A stretch of 64,000 nucleotides of DNA from Bremerella alba (lineage in GTDB: Bacteria; Planctomycetota; Planctomycetia; Pirellulales; Pirellulaceae): contig NZ_JABRWO010000003.1 of NCBI RefSeq assembly GCF_013618625.1, positions 186,001-250,000 of the forward strand, read 5' to 3'. Below are positions 1-9,540 of the stretch, in pieces. The position numbers were made by a program, and so were the translations under genes. Position 1 is the first letter of the stretch, and every line of letters begins with the position of its first letter. The notes under the pieces were generated by a model. It was not told the origin of the DNA. It saw only the letters and a program-made list of their open reading frames with translations, and did not search any database.

Positions 1-78
1 CAAGGTAAGCAAGGTGCGCATCGGTCGACGGAACAGATTTCGAATCGCGTAATCCCAGGCAAGGGGGCGAAACCACAT
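1..78 (-). CDS. ABC transporter permease, FtsX/MacB type, N-terminus only
   Basis: Partial gene running off the left edge. The minus strand reads from an ATG at 78 through 26 open codons, starting MWFRPLAWDYAIRNLFRRP and continuing MRTLLTL. The pattern W-x-YA-x-RNLFRRP-x-RTLLTL is the usual cytoplasmic start of MacB/FtsX-family permeases, just before the first membrane helix. Such proteins work with a separate ATPase in lipoprotein, peptide or metal-related export. The substrate cannot be told from this fragment. The Cys-rich exported protein at 193-600 lies just upstream on the same strand and may share its transcript. Confidence 0.6.
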   Translation of the reverse strand, partial: MWFRPLAWDYAIRNLFRRPMRTLLTL

Positions 79-192
79 GACGATACCCAACGCAGGGGTC
101 AATCGAGCAAACGAGGCCTAACGAGATCATCCGCGCAGACGAATACCAGGCGGCAAGTTAAGACCTCACGATGCGAGAGAGCATCGGTCGAT

Positions 193-600
193 TTAGCAGG
201 TTAGTGTCAGGAACAGCATACGCAGCTCGCGGCCTGAGCGAACGTGCTGATCGTGGAGAGAAGCATCGTATTTTCGCAATGTCGTCGACAGATCGAAAGT
301 AACATGCGGAAACGCAGGATAAATGGCCAAGAATGCCAGCTCTGGCAAATCGATGCTGACGTTGTGACGTTCGTGAACGGCACCGTTGCAGATGCCTTGG
401 CAGTCTTTTTGATGCGTGTCGGAACTGCCGGACTCGTCAGCACCCGATTTCGTAGTACTGGCCGGACAGCAGCAGCAAATAGGCGTAATGGCTTCCTGTC
501 CGTTGGTCAGTTGCGAGCTTACACCATACCCCAGACCAACCACGCATGAGAGCGGGCAGTAAAGTAGTGCCAGGATGGTGAGTAATGAAATACTTCGCAC
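193..600 (-). CDS. Small cysteine-rich exported protein of unknown function
   Basis: 135 residues. The start is a GTG at 600, chosen because an AAGGAA ribosome-binding site lies 9 bases upstream. The N-terminus (MRSISLLTILALLYCPLSCV) is a hydrophobic signal segment, and its Cys15 and Cys19 raise the possibility of a lipoprotein. A run of four Cys (ICCCCPAS) follows near residue 42, with two more Cys around residue 68 (DCQGIC). Residues 78-135 have no motif I recognise. Clustered Cys residues behind a signal peptide suggest metal or redox binding outside the cytoplasm, which is inference only. It is followed on the same strand by an FtsX/MacB-like permease, so a role in metal or envelope export would fit. 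I cannot assign a family. Confidence 0.55.
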   Translation of the reverse strand: MRSISLLTILALLYCPLSCVVGLGYGVSSQLTNGQEAITPICCCCPASTTKSGADESGSSDTHQKDCQGICNGAVHERHNVSIDLPELAFLAIYPAFPHVTFDLSTTLRKYDASLHDQHVRSGRELRMLFLTLTC

Positions 601-927
601 AAACAGGGTTCCTTCTCTCTATCATTGTGCGCATCGAGTGGGTGTAAGGCAAGCTCACTTACTGCCCATGAGACGTTCTTTGGTTCACAACCACCGCGAA
701 AACGTTAATGGATTGTCGTACTTTTACCGCCTGTAGGGAGCAACTTCCACGTGGTAAAGTAGGTCTGCCCCCCGAGAGCTGCAACAGCTGAAGCGTCGAA
801 CGTCAGGGATATTGTGTTTACTTGAACGAGTACGCACGATAGATACCGTTAACGCGCAACAAACACTTTGTGCCGGAACGTTCCCAGAATCTTGGGAGCA
901 GATTTTGCACCATCTCTGACGCATCTC
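601..927. other. Divergent intergenic region with an inverted repeat
   Basis: 327 bases between the Cys-rich protein (minus) and the XylR-like regulator (plus), so it must hold both promoters. The clearest structure is an imperfect inverted repeat: TACTTTTACC at 719-728 and GGTAAAGTA at 753-761, with 24 bases between. It could be an operator for the adjacent regulator. No RNA gene or convincing sigma-70 promoter was recognised. Confidence 0.35.
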
Positions 928-2097
928 ATGCCTGCTAAGACAGCTTCGCCACATGTCGCTTTGCTCATCGAAACGTCTCGGACCTATGGTCGAGAGCTAT
1001 TAGACGGTGTGCGAAAGTATGTCGCCGAGCATGGTCCTTGGTCGCTGTTGGTAGAGTCTCGTTCGCTTGAGTCCCCTGCCCCGCCCTGGCTGCCGGTCTG
1101 GAGCGGAAACGGGATATTGACCCGCAGCGGATCGCAAGCGATGGTCGACTGCGTGAAACGAGCCAAGGTTCCGACGGTTGAATTACGTTCGACCCGCTTG
1201 AAGCATTCCTTTCCCTTTGTGGGCGTGAACAACTGTTCGTTGGGCAAGCTGGTAGCCGAGCACTTCTTGGAACGCGGCTTCCGCCACTTCGCTGTATATC
1301 AACTGGGGGCCGAGGAATATTTTCAGCAGCGCTGCGAGAACTTCGTGCAGACTGTCGCCGAAAATGGCTACGAAGCCTCTCGGTATAATCCCCTGAACCG
1401 TCGCGAGCAGCCGACCGAATGGGAGCAAGCTCAGAAGGAACTTGCGGAGTGGATTCATCGGCTCCCCAAGCCGGTCGGCGTGATGGCCTGTACCGATCAA
1501 CTGGGTTTCTGGCTGTTGGATGCCTGCCGACGATGCGCGGCGATTGTACCGGAGGAGGTCGCGGTGGTCGGGGTCGAAAACGACGCTTCACTTTGCACAA
1601 TGGGAACCACGCCTCTGTCGAGTGTCGAGCTGAACGGCACGGCGATTGGTTACCGGGCTGCCGAACTCTTAGAGCATTTGATGGATGGGGGCGAGCCTCC
1701 GAAGAAACCGATCTTGGTAGAACCGTTAGGAATCGTGACTAGGCTCTCGTCCGATATCGTGGCCCTGGACGATAAGGACCTGGCCAATGCGTTGCTCTTC
1801 ATGCGGCAATATGCGTGCGAAGGTATTGGGGTCTCGGATGTGCTGAAGGCGGTCGCCATTTCTCGAAGTTCGTTAGAGCGTGGCCTGCGAAAGCTCTTGG
1901 GCCGCTCGCCGAACCAGGAACTAATTCGATTGAAGCTCTTGCGAGCTGAAGAAATGCTCACCCATACCGATCTAACGCTTTCAGTCATTGCCGAACGCTG
2001 CGGGTTTCGACGAACGCAACATCTGGCCGAAACATTCCGCGAGCTATACGGGACGCCACCGGGGCAATATCGCCAAGACCGCCGTAAGGCACGCTAA
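928..2097 (+). CDS. XylR-like transcriptional regulator (AraC family with LacI-type sensor)
   Basis: 389 residues, matching the length and plan of E. coli XylR. Residues about 7-275 form a periplasmic-binding-protein-like sensor (LIETSRTYGRELLDGVRKY at the start, then GVMACTDQLGFWLLDAC and VVGVENDASLC), the fold that binds a sugar in XylR. Residues about 285-389 carry two helix-turn-helix units of the AraC/XylS type, the second with VIAERCGFRRTQHLAETFRE. I chose the ATG at 928 because the family starts right before the first beta strand; an in-frame TTG at 868 would add 20 unconvincing residues. The next three genes on the same strand are the natural targets: a Tat oxidoreductase, a TIM-barrel isomerase and a DJ-1 protein. 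XylR-like regulators of this kind are common in planctomycetes and probably do not all sense xylose. Confidence 0.85.
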   Translation: MPAKTASPHVALLIETSRTYGRELLDGVRKYVAEHGPWSLLVESRSLESPAPPWLPVWSGNGILTRSGSQAMVDCVKRAKVPTVELRSTRLKHSFPFVGVNNCSLGKLVAEHFLERGFRHFAVYQLGAEEYFQQRCENFVQTVAENGYEASRYNPLNRREQPTEWEQAQKELAEWIHRLPKPVGVMACTDQLGFWLLDACRRCAAIVPEEVAVVGVENDASLCTMGTTPLSSVELNGTAIGYRAAELLEHLMDGGEPPKKPILVEPLGIVTRLSSDIVALDDKDLANALLFMRQYACEGIGVSDVLKAVAISRSSLERGLRKLLGRSPNQELIRLKLLRAEEMLTHTDLTLSVIAERCGFRRTQHLAETFRELYGTPPGQYRQDRRKAR

Positions 2098-2104
2098 CGC
2101 ATAG

Positions 2105-2127
2105 GCACCGTGACAAAATAACGGTGC
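2105..2127 (+). terminator. Hairpin just after the XylR-like gene
   Basis: GCACCGT at 2105-2111 pairs perfectly with ACGGTGC at 2121-2127 around a 9-base loop, starting 7 bases after the stop codon. No run of T follows, so it is a weak intrinsic terminator at best. It might instead partly separate expression of the regulator from the downstream genes. Confidence 0.35.
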
Positions 2128-2263
2128 ATGTAGACGCATTTGCGGATTGTGTCGGAAGATCGCAGGCATCACGATAGAAGCACCACGGAAACGAACGGAA
2201 CCGGTTCGTCATGGGTCGCTTGTCTTGCTTTGCCTCATTCCTACGCCTGCCTGGAGTTGTGTT

Positions 2264-3559
2264 ATGCCCCACTCGACACTTGATCGCCGTCAATGGATTA
2301 CTCAAACCGCGGCAGCCGCTTCTGCCTCGATGGTCTTTGGGGCCGCTGCGACGCTGAGGGCGGCCGATAAGCCGCGAGATGTCAACAGTCGACTGAATAT
2401 TGGGGCGATTGGCCTGCGATATCAAGGTTCGGTCATCACCGAGAAAGCCGCCGCCTATGGCAATGTGGTTGCTTTGGCCGATGTGGATCGCGACATCTTA
2501 GAGAAGGCCAACTCTGACTTTGGCGGAAAGTCTGCGTTGATGGAGGACTACCGCGACCTGCTCGCTCGCGATGATGTGGACGTCGTCATGATCGGCACTC
2601 CCGATCACTGGCACACGAAAATGGTGATCGATGCTTGTCGCGCCGGTAAAGATGTCTACTGCGAGAAGCCGCTCACGCTAACCATCGATGAAGGCAAAAA
2701 GCTACGCGAAATCGTCCAAGAAACGGGCCGTGTTGTGCAAGTGGGCTCGTGGCAGCGGAGCGACATTCGTTTTCGCACCGCAGTCGAAATGGTCCAGCAA
2801 GGCTGGGTGGGCAAGCTCGAAAAAGTGGACATCGTCTTAGGCAAAAACAAGACGGGTGGCCCCTTCGAGACAGAGCCGGTTCCTAAGACGTTCAACTGGG
2901 ATCTGTGGCAAGGCCAGACCCCGGACGTGCCGTACATCTCGGAACGTTCCCACTACACTTTTCGCTGGTGGTATGAATACAGTGGGGGACAGATGACCGA
3001 CTGGGGTGCTCACCATATTGATATCGGCCAGTGGGGAGCCGGAGGCCTTCCGGTTGAAATCGAAGGGACGGCGAAGATGCCGTCGGTCGAAAATGGCTAC
3101 AACGTGGCAATCGATTATCATGTCAAATATAAGCTCGACAACGGCGTTGTAATGACGGTCTCGGACGAGGGACGCAACGGTGTGATGTTCACCGGCGACC
3201 AGGGACGTATCTTCGTGAATCGGGGGACACTTGATGGTGCCCCGACTAAGCGAAAGCTGTCGCGTGAGGACTTCGTGCTCTATGATTTCGATAACCTCGA
3301 GCGTCCTGAGCGGGCCGGGAAGCTTGATGCGATTATCAATCATATGGGGAACTTCTTCGATTGCGTCGCATCGCGAAAGACGCCTATTTCCGATATCGAA
3401 GGCCAGCATCGTAGCGTCAGTACATGCCACCTGGGGAACATCTCGATGCGACTAGGGCGAAAGCTGGCTTGGAATGCCAAGAGTGAGACATTTGATCACG
3501 ACGAGGAAGCGAACCAGCACCTGAGCCGCGTTCAGCGTGCCGGTTACGAGACCGTTTAA
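2264..3559 (+). CDS. Tat-exported Gfo/Idh/MocA family oxidoreductase
   Basis: 431 residues. The start at 2264 is set by GGAG 8 bases upstream. The N-terminus has a twin-arginine signal (LDRRQWITQ, then an Ala-rich stretch), so the folded, cofactor-loaded enzyme is probably exported. Residues about 45-165 form the Rossmann NAD(P) domain (LNIGAIGLRYQG; IGTPDHWHTKMVIDAC; CEKPL, whose EKP triad is the family signature). The C-terminal half is the alpha/beta substrate domain with MTDWGAHHIDIGQWG carrying the conserved His region. Enzymes of this type oxidise sugars or glycosides, often at C3; the substrate here is unknown. The neighbours are a XylR-like regulator before it and an isomerase-like TIM barrel after it, with only 34 bases to the latter's start. 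Confidence 0.88.
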   Translation: MPHSTLDRRQWITQTAAAASASMVFGAAATLRAADKPRDVNSRLNIGAIGLRYQGSVITEKAAAYGNVVALADVDRDILEKANSDFGGKSALMEDYRDLLARDDVDVVMIGTPDHWHTKMVIDACRAGKDVYCEKPLTLTIDEGKKLREIVQETGRVVQVGSWQRSDIRFRTAVEMVQQGWVGKLEKVDIVLGKNKTGGPFETEPVPKTFNWDLWQGQTPDVPYISERSHYTFRWWYEYSGGQMTDWGAHHIDIGQWGAGGLPVEIEGTAKMPSVENGYNVAIDYHVKYKLDNGVVMTVSDEGRNGVMFTGDQGRIFVNRGTLDGAPTKRKLSREDFVLYDFDNLERPERAGKLDAIINHMGNFFDCVASRKTPISDIEGQHRSVSTCHLGNISMRLGRKLAWNAKSETFDHDEEANQHLSRVQRAGYETV

Positions 3560-3593
3560 AACCTTCCATTGCCTGCCAACTGAAGACATAACC

Positions 3594-4535
3594 ATGAATA
3601 CTAAGCCTACGATGAACCGTCGTACCTTCCAAAAGCTTGCCGCCGGCTTTGTGGGTACGGCTTGGACCTCCTCCTTGCTGGCAGCGGCCAGCAAGTTTCA
3701 ACTGAATTACATGCTTCCTTCCTGCATGTACGGCTACAGCAAGTTGGAAGAGATTCTTCCTGAGGCCAAGAAGATCGGGGCTACGCACATCGATATTTGG
3801 CCCAAGGTCCACGGGGATCAACGCGAGCAAATCGAAGCGATGGGTGAGGACCGTTTCGCATCGCTGCTGGAAGCGAACAACGTGAAGCTTGGCTGTATCA
3901 CGCAGTACAAGCTTGGCCCTTTCGGTTTGCAAAGCGAGATGCCGCTGGCCAAGCGATTCGGTTGTCCCTTGATGATTGCCGGCGGCGCAGGGCCCAAGGA
4001 TGTCAAAGGCCCTGAATTAAAGAAGGCGGTGGCGACATTTATTGAAAAGATGAAGCCCCATCTGGAAGTTGCCGAGGAACATGGAGTCACGATTGCGATC
4101 GAGAACCATGCAAACAATTTGATCGATTCGCCTGACTCGCTACGATGGTTGCTAGAGCTTCGTCCATCAAAAAGTCTGGCGATTGCGTATGCCCCCTATC
4201 ATCTCCCGCAGGATGAAAAGCAACAGGCTGGCCTCATTGGTGAACTGGCCGAAGGCATACAGATGTTCTATGCCTGGCAGCATGGAGCAGGCTCGCACAA
4301 GCCCATGCCTGTCGAGCAGCAATTGCTACAGATGCCTGGTCGTGGCCCGCTCGATTTTCAACCACTCCTGGCAGCCCTGGCGGATGTAAAGTATCAAGGA
4401 TGGACCGAGGTGTTCATGCACCCGTTTCCTCGTGGGATTCCCATCTTGCCTACCGTTGCAGAAACGACCGCCGAGATCGTGCGGGGGCGAGATTACCTAA
4501 ATCAATGTATTTCCAGCCTGAATGAAGGAAGCTAA
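3594..4535 (+). CDS. Tat-exported sugar phosphate isomerase/epimerase-like TIM barrel
   Basis: 313 residues of the AP-endonuclease-2/xylose-isomerase-like TIM-barrel family. The N-terminus MNTKPTMNRRTFQKLAAG is a twin-arginine signal, unusual for a true sugar-phosphate enzyme and pointing to a periplasmic substrate. Residues about 40-305 follow the barrel: THIDIWPKVHGD, MIAGGAGPKD, a central VTIAIENHANN (the Glu is a typical metal ligand), AWQHGAGSHK, and GWTEVFMHPFP near the end (Glu and His again likely metal ligands). Start 3594 is preferred over the in-frame 3537 because the latter would overlap the oxidoreductase and put 19 residues before the signal. In related systems such barrels act on the 3-keto products of Gfo/Idh enzymes by elimination or isomerisation; that is inference here. 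Confidence 0.82.
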   Translation: MNTKPTMNRRTFQKLAAGFVGTAWTSSLLAAASKFQLNYMLPSCMYGYSKLEEILPEAKKIGATHIDIWPKVHGDQREQIEAMGEDRFASLLEANNVKLGCITQYKLGPFGLQSEMPLAKRFGCPLMIAGGAGPKDVKGPELKKAVATFIEKMKPHLEVAEEHGVTIAIENHANNLIDSPDSLRWLLELRPSKSLAIAYAPYHLPQDEKQQAGLIGELAEGIQMFYAWQHGAGSHKPMPVEQQLLQMPGRGPLDFQPLLAALADVKYQGWTEVFMHPFPRGIPILPTVAETTAEIVRGRDYLNQCISSLNEGS

Positions 4536-4536
4536 C

Positions 4537-5121
4537 GTGTCGGACAAAGTATTAATTATTGTGGGTGACGCTTCCGAGACGCTCGACACGATGTATCCCT
4601 ACTATCGGCTTCAAGAGGGCGGATTCGATCCGGTAGTCGCGGGGCCTCAGCGGGGAACGTTTCAGATGGTGATGCACGAGGTCAAACCAGGCTGGACGAT
4701 CACCAAAGAGTGGGAAGGCTACACGATTGAAGCCCAGATCGCTTTTTCCGAAATCGTTCCGGAAGACTACGCCGGAATTATGATCAGCGGAGGTCGTGCC
4801 CCGGAATACATTCGCTACGACGAACACCTGATCGAAGCCACTTGCTGGTTTATGGATCACGAGAAGCCAGTTGCGTCAGTATGCCATGGGGTCGAGGTGC
4901 TGGCCTACGCCGATCGGGTACGTGACCGCCGGATGGCCACGGTTCCAAAATGTAAGTTCGACTTGGAAGTGTGCGGCGGTATCTTCGTCGACGAACCTTG
5001 CGTGGTCGATGGAAACCTCGTCAGCGGTCGCACCTTCCATGACAACGGCCGCTACTTCGGAGCATTTATGGACTTGCTAGAAAAGTCACGTACCGCAGCG
5101 ACCAACGGGGTCGGCGCGTAA
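4537..5121 (+). CDS. DJ-1/PfpI family protein
   Basis: 194 residues, the normal length for this family. I place the start at the GTG at 4537, one base after the upstream stop codon, because GAAGG lies about 8 bases before it and the protein then begins V-SDKVLIIVGDASE; the ATG at 4522 would overlap the previous gene. The fold elements are visible: AGIMISGGRAPEYIR, then ASVCHGVEVLAYAD, in which the Cys in the C-H-G nucleophile elbow is the family's reactive residue, and FDLEVCGGIFVDEPCVVDGNLVSG. Family members are glyoxalases, chaperone-like deglycases or amide hydrolases. Tight coupling to the exported oxidoreductase and isomerase suggests handling of a reactive carbonyl product, but this protein has no signal peptide and so would act in the cytoplasm. 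Confidence 0.85.
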   Translation: MSDKVLIIVGDASETLDTMYPYYRLQEGGFDPVVAGPQRGTFQMVMHEVKPGWTITKEWEGYTIEAQIAFSEIVPEDYAGIMISGGRAPEYIRYDEHLIEATCWFMDHEKPVASVCHGVEVLAYADRVRDRRMATVPKCKFDLEVCGGIFVDEPCVVDGNLVSGRTFHDNGRYFGAFMDLLEKSRTAATNGVGA

Positions 5122-5123
5122 TT

Positions 5124-8100
5124 CTACTGCACGACCAGCACGCCGTTCATTACCATCCAGTGCCCTGGGAAGCTACAGAAGTAGGGATAGCGTCCCGGCT
5201 TCTCAGGGGCTTGGAAGTAGATGGTAAACTGCTTCTGCGGGTCGACGATGTCGGTATATGCCAGTACGGCCTCGGAATCAGGCACGTACTGATTTAGGGC
5301 CGCTTCAGGATCGGCTACCAGTTTATTGGCCAAATCACCTACCGTGGCCAACGTACCAGGCTCGAGAAGCACCCAGTTGTGCGGCACGACGTCTGGGTTA
5401 ACGAACGTTAGCTGAATCAGTTCACCAGCGTTGGCTTCGAGTTCCGACGTCGAATAGGTCAAGTTCTTTCCGGCTTCGATTTGAAGTTTGCGGACTGGTT
5501 CGGTTGCTGGTTTCTTCTGCCAAGGGTTGGGTTTGCGATTTCCCAGAAGTGCCAGATCGCGCAGCAATGGGTGGGCCGCAATTACTTTCTCGCTCGACTG
5601 ATCATAGGGAATGCCATCGAAGGGGTGATCTAGTTTGTGAACCGTGACGAATAATTCCTGCGGGCTGCCTGAGTCGACTTTGAGTAAGAGATGCAACTGG
5701 TTTACCGGTTGCAAGTCAGGCATCTCGACGAAGATTGTCTTTTCGTTGATCGGGTGAACGCACGCGATTTCGACTGCTTCGTGACCGACGACATTGGGAT
5801 GGCTCGGAGCTAGTTCAGGCGAACCGTATCCCGGTCCATACCGATAGTTCCAGGCCTGGGCGAAATGATGCTTCGAACTTTGCACGATTTTGTGGTCGAT
5901 GGGCTCTTGGTACTCGATCAAAACGCCATTCTCGTGCACGTGAAAGCGGACCGGCATCTGCATTGGTTTGCTGGTGTATCTCACCCGGTGCAGGCAGCCA
6001 TCGTCAGGCGTGTACGATCCCCAGCCGGCCATTCCGCTGATATAAAGTTGCCCGTCGGCCGGATTGGTCGCCGCGCGATGTGCTCCAGAACGAAACTCAC
6101 CGGCAAGTGGCATTACCGCGCCTTGATCTTGACCATCGACTTCATCGCGAAGAACCAGGAAATGCGTTCCCATCCCAAACGAAGTATGGATGAGGTGATC
6201 CTTCAGTGGGCCAAATCTCGGATCGGAATTGATCGCCTGACCTCCACTGCTGTTATCAAGACCACGCGGCATGTAAATCAGCGGGAGCGAGGGGACTTGG
6301 CCGTTTTTAGGTCCGCGATAGCCAAAGTGAGCGACTTCCTTCTGGCTCGGATCCACTAGACAGACCATCGAAGCAGGCGTCCATGCTCCTTCGCTGCAAG
6401 GAACCGTCACCTTGCCGTCTAACGTGATCGCCAAGCCGTCCGGGTTTCGAAAACCGGTGGCGAGAACTTCGACCTGTTGGCCATCTGCGGAAATGCGAAG
6501 CAGTCCATCCTTGCCAGAGGCGGTGTAGAAGCGTCCTTGTGCATCGATTTCTAGCCCGCATGTGTAATCGTGCCCGCCGGGGGACGTCGCGAAGAGGTTC
6601 GAGAAACACTCGTAGAAGTCCGCCTCTTGGTCATCGTTGTGATCGACCAACCGTGTGATTTGATCCCGCCCTAAGACATAAATTTCGTTGTCTCGTACGG
6701 CAACGCCCAGTGGTTGATGAAGCCCGGTGGCGAAGCGTTTCCAGTGGATTTCATCCAGATCGGCGTCCAGGCCTGAGGCAAGCCAAACATCTCCGGTCAT
6801 CGTCGCCAGGACGGCTGTCCCATCTTGCAGGAAGTCGTGGTCACCGACGAACATCAACGTTCCACAAGGATTGTCCTGCGGCAACTCGATGGTGTCGATC
6901 GCGTAGGGCAAGTCGTCGTTACCGAGCCTGCCTTGGGTAACCAGATTCTGGGGCCACTGGGTTGGGGGCGTCTTGATTTCGCTGGCCAATGGATGCTCGC
7001 TCGCAGGCGAAATGGTGCGCGAGAACTTGCCATCTTTCACCCAAGGCGCGTCGAGCATTTCGGTGTCGCCAATTCGATACGAAAAGACAATCCGAGGTCC
7101 AACGCGATAGTAGCCATGATATTGAAATGGCTGAGCAGGCTGCTTCTGCTTGGGATGGTCGACGATCGGTCCTGCGGGGCGAAGGCCGTCCATGAAACCG
7201 TGTCGGACGTCAGAAAACCGAACGAAACCATCTCGCCAAACGGCCTCGTACGTCAAGGTCTCAGGATCGAAACAAGCCGACAACTCTCCCTCGTCCCCGA
7301 GCTGAACACAGATACCCTTGGTGATGGCTTTTCCAGGAAGGTGAGTGACACCGGCGAGTACCGGCGACTTATTTCGCTGGCTCCAGCGAGCATCTTTCCA
7401 GAGTGCTTCGTTTTGGTTGCCCCAGTGTCCGAACTTCCCACCGTCGAGCCCCGGAAACGCTGGCAACAGGTGCCAATGCCGACTCTCGGAAGTGAAGTGT
7501 ATTGCCTGTTTGCGATAGAAATCATAGATGCGATTTCGATTGACGTTCTCTTGCCACAAATTCCAAAGAGCGGGCGTGAGTGGATCTCGATCAAACGCAA
7601 ACGCGGCGGGGTGGTCAGCCTGGTGGACCAACGTAGATAGTTCTTTGTCCTGATCGAGATCAAGGAGAAAGCGAAGGAGGTCGCGACGCTGCGAAGGGCT
7701 CATCGCAGTGGCCATCCCCGCCGGCATGAGAGAGCCCATCGCGCGGGACTGCTCGATATCCTCTTTCGTGAGCGAGATCGTTTTCTGCGTTGCCGGATCG
7801 AAGGCTTCGAGTGCCTTGTCGGTTTCGCCTCGTTTGTACCCTTGGACGATCTGACCGTCGGTCAATTGAAAGAGCCACGACGTATATTCTGGCTTGACGG
7901 TTTGATTGGGCCACAAGACGGCCTCGGCGATTTGATCCGGCGTTAGACGTTTATTCACATCGTTCAGAGAAGGCCCAACGTTTCCTCCCATTTGACCGAC
8001 CTGGTGGCACGACAGGCAGGCGTACTTCGCAGAGCGAAACACGCTCATTCCGCGTGTGGCATTGCCGTCGGACTTAGCCAGCTTCGTGAGATCGCGGCAA

Positions 8101-8258
8101 TATTGATCATCAAAAGTTTCAGGCAGCGGTTTCGATATCGCAACGCCTGGATCGCCGCAGAACTCATCCGGGACTTGGCCCAGCAGATACGGTTGTCCAA
8201 GTGACCATGTGAGGATGAAAAGAAGTATGAGGGTGACTCGTTTCCAGCGGATAAGCAT
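5124..8258 (-). CDS. Exported cytochrome c / beta-propeller / cupredoxin fusion protein
   Basis: 1044 residues from the ATG at 8258, which gives a clean signal peptide (MLIRWKRVTLILLFILTWSL); in-frame starts at 8270 and 8351 are possible. Residues about 60-210 are a class I cytochrome c with one haem site CLSCH (81-85). The middle, about 440-790, reads like an NHL/sorbosone-dehydrogenase-type propeller (HQPLGVAVRDNEIYVLGRD, FRNPDGLAITLDGKV). The last 110 residues form a type 1 copper domain: ligands His960 (VVPHNW), Cys1028, His1033 and Met1037 (C-x4-H-x4-M). Haem and copper centres on one chain indicate electron transfer from an oxidised substrate to the respiratory chain, in the periplasm or on the cell surface. 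The gene converges on the DJ-1 gene with a 2-base gap. Confidence 0.85.
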   Translation of the reverse strand: MLIRWKRVTLILLFILTWSLGQPYLLGQVPDEFCGDPGVAISKPLPETFDDQYCRDLTKLAKSDGNATRGMSVFRSAKYACLSCHQVGQMGGNVGPSLNDVNKRLTPDQIAEAVLWPNQTVKPEYTSWLFQLTDGQIVQGYKRGETDKALEAFDPATQKTISLTKEDIEQSRAMGSLMPAGMATAMSPSQRRDLLRFLLDLDQDKELSTLVHQADHPAAFAFDRDPLTPALWNLWQENVNRNRIYDFYRKQAIHFTSESRHWHLLPAFPGLDGGKFGHWGNQNEALWKDARWSQRNKSPVLAGVTHLPGKAITKGICVQLGDEGELSACFDPETLTYEAVWRDGFVRFSDVRHGFMDGLRPAGPIVDHPKQKQPAQPFQYHGYYRVGPRIVFSYRIGDTEMLDAPWVKDGKFSRTISPASEHPLASEIKTPPTQWPQNLVTQGRLGNDDLPYAIDTIELPQDNPCGTLMFVGDHDFLQDGTAVLATMTGDVWLASGLDADLDEIHWKRFATGLHQPLGVAVRDNEIYVLGRDQITRLVDHNDDQEADFYECFSNLFATSPGGHDYTCGLEIDAQGRFYTASGKDGLLRISADGQQVEVLATGFRNPDGLAITLDGKVTVPCSEGAWTPASMVCLVDPSQKEVAHFGYRGPKNGQVPSLPLIYMPRGLDNSSGGQAINSDPRFGPLKDHLIHTSFGMGTHFLVLRDEVDGQDQGAVMPLAGEFRSGAHRAATNPADGQLYISGMAGWGSYTPDDGCLHRVRYTSKPMQMPVRFHVHENGVLIEYQEPIDHKIVQSSKHHFAQAWNYRYGPGYGSPELAPSHPNVVGHEAVEIACVHPINEKTIFVEMPDLQPVNQLHLLLKVDSGSPQELFVTVHKLDHPFDGIPYDQSSEKVIAAHPLLRDLALLGNRKPNPWQKKPATEPVRKLQIEAGKNLTYSTSELEANAGELIQLTFVNPDVVPHNWVLLEPGTLATVGDLANKLVADPEAALNQYVPDSEAVLAYTDIVDPQKQFTIYFQAPEKPGRYPYFCSFPGHWMVMNGVLVVQ

Positions 8259-8353
8259 CGTGGGCACCATAAGTTGCCAGTTTCGAGGGAGGGGAGCAAA
8301 GTGGCGGGAAAATGCGAGAACGTGCAGTATAACCACTCGTATTAGCGACACAC

Positions 8354-8392
8354 AAAAAAAGCCGGGAAACGCAAAGCTCTGCGTAACCCGGC
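8354..8392 (-). terminator. Rho-independent terminator of gmd
   Basis: On the minus strand the stem GCCGGG (8392-8387) pairs with CCCGGC (8366-8361), with an inner ACGCA/TGCGT extension, and is followed by seven T (8360-8354). It sits about 40 bases after the gmd stop codon, so gmd should end here rather than read through into the cytochrome fusion gene. Confidence 0.9.
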
Positions 8393-8429
8393 TTAATGGA
8401 TCGGATGCTCGTTGGCTGAAATTCGTGCT

Positions 8430-9528
<1,099 letters not shown>

Positions 9529-9540
9529 AATACTTCGAAC

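Noticed and set aside
965-1600. 211-residue minus-strand frame opposite the XylR-like gene
   Set aside because: Arg/Pro/Ser-rich shadow composition; the plus-strand AraC-type protein is unambiguous.
2837-3430. 197-residue minus-strand frame opposite the first Gfo/Idh gene
   Set aside because: Shadow of a clear oxidoreductase gene on the plus strand.
6825-7640. 271-residue plus-strand frame opposite the cytochrome fusion gene
   Set aside because: No domain pattern or ribosome-binding site, and the minus-strand gene has cofactor motifs on both sides of it.
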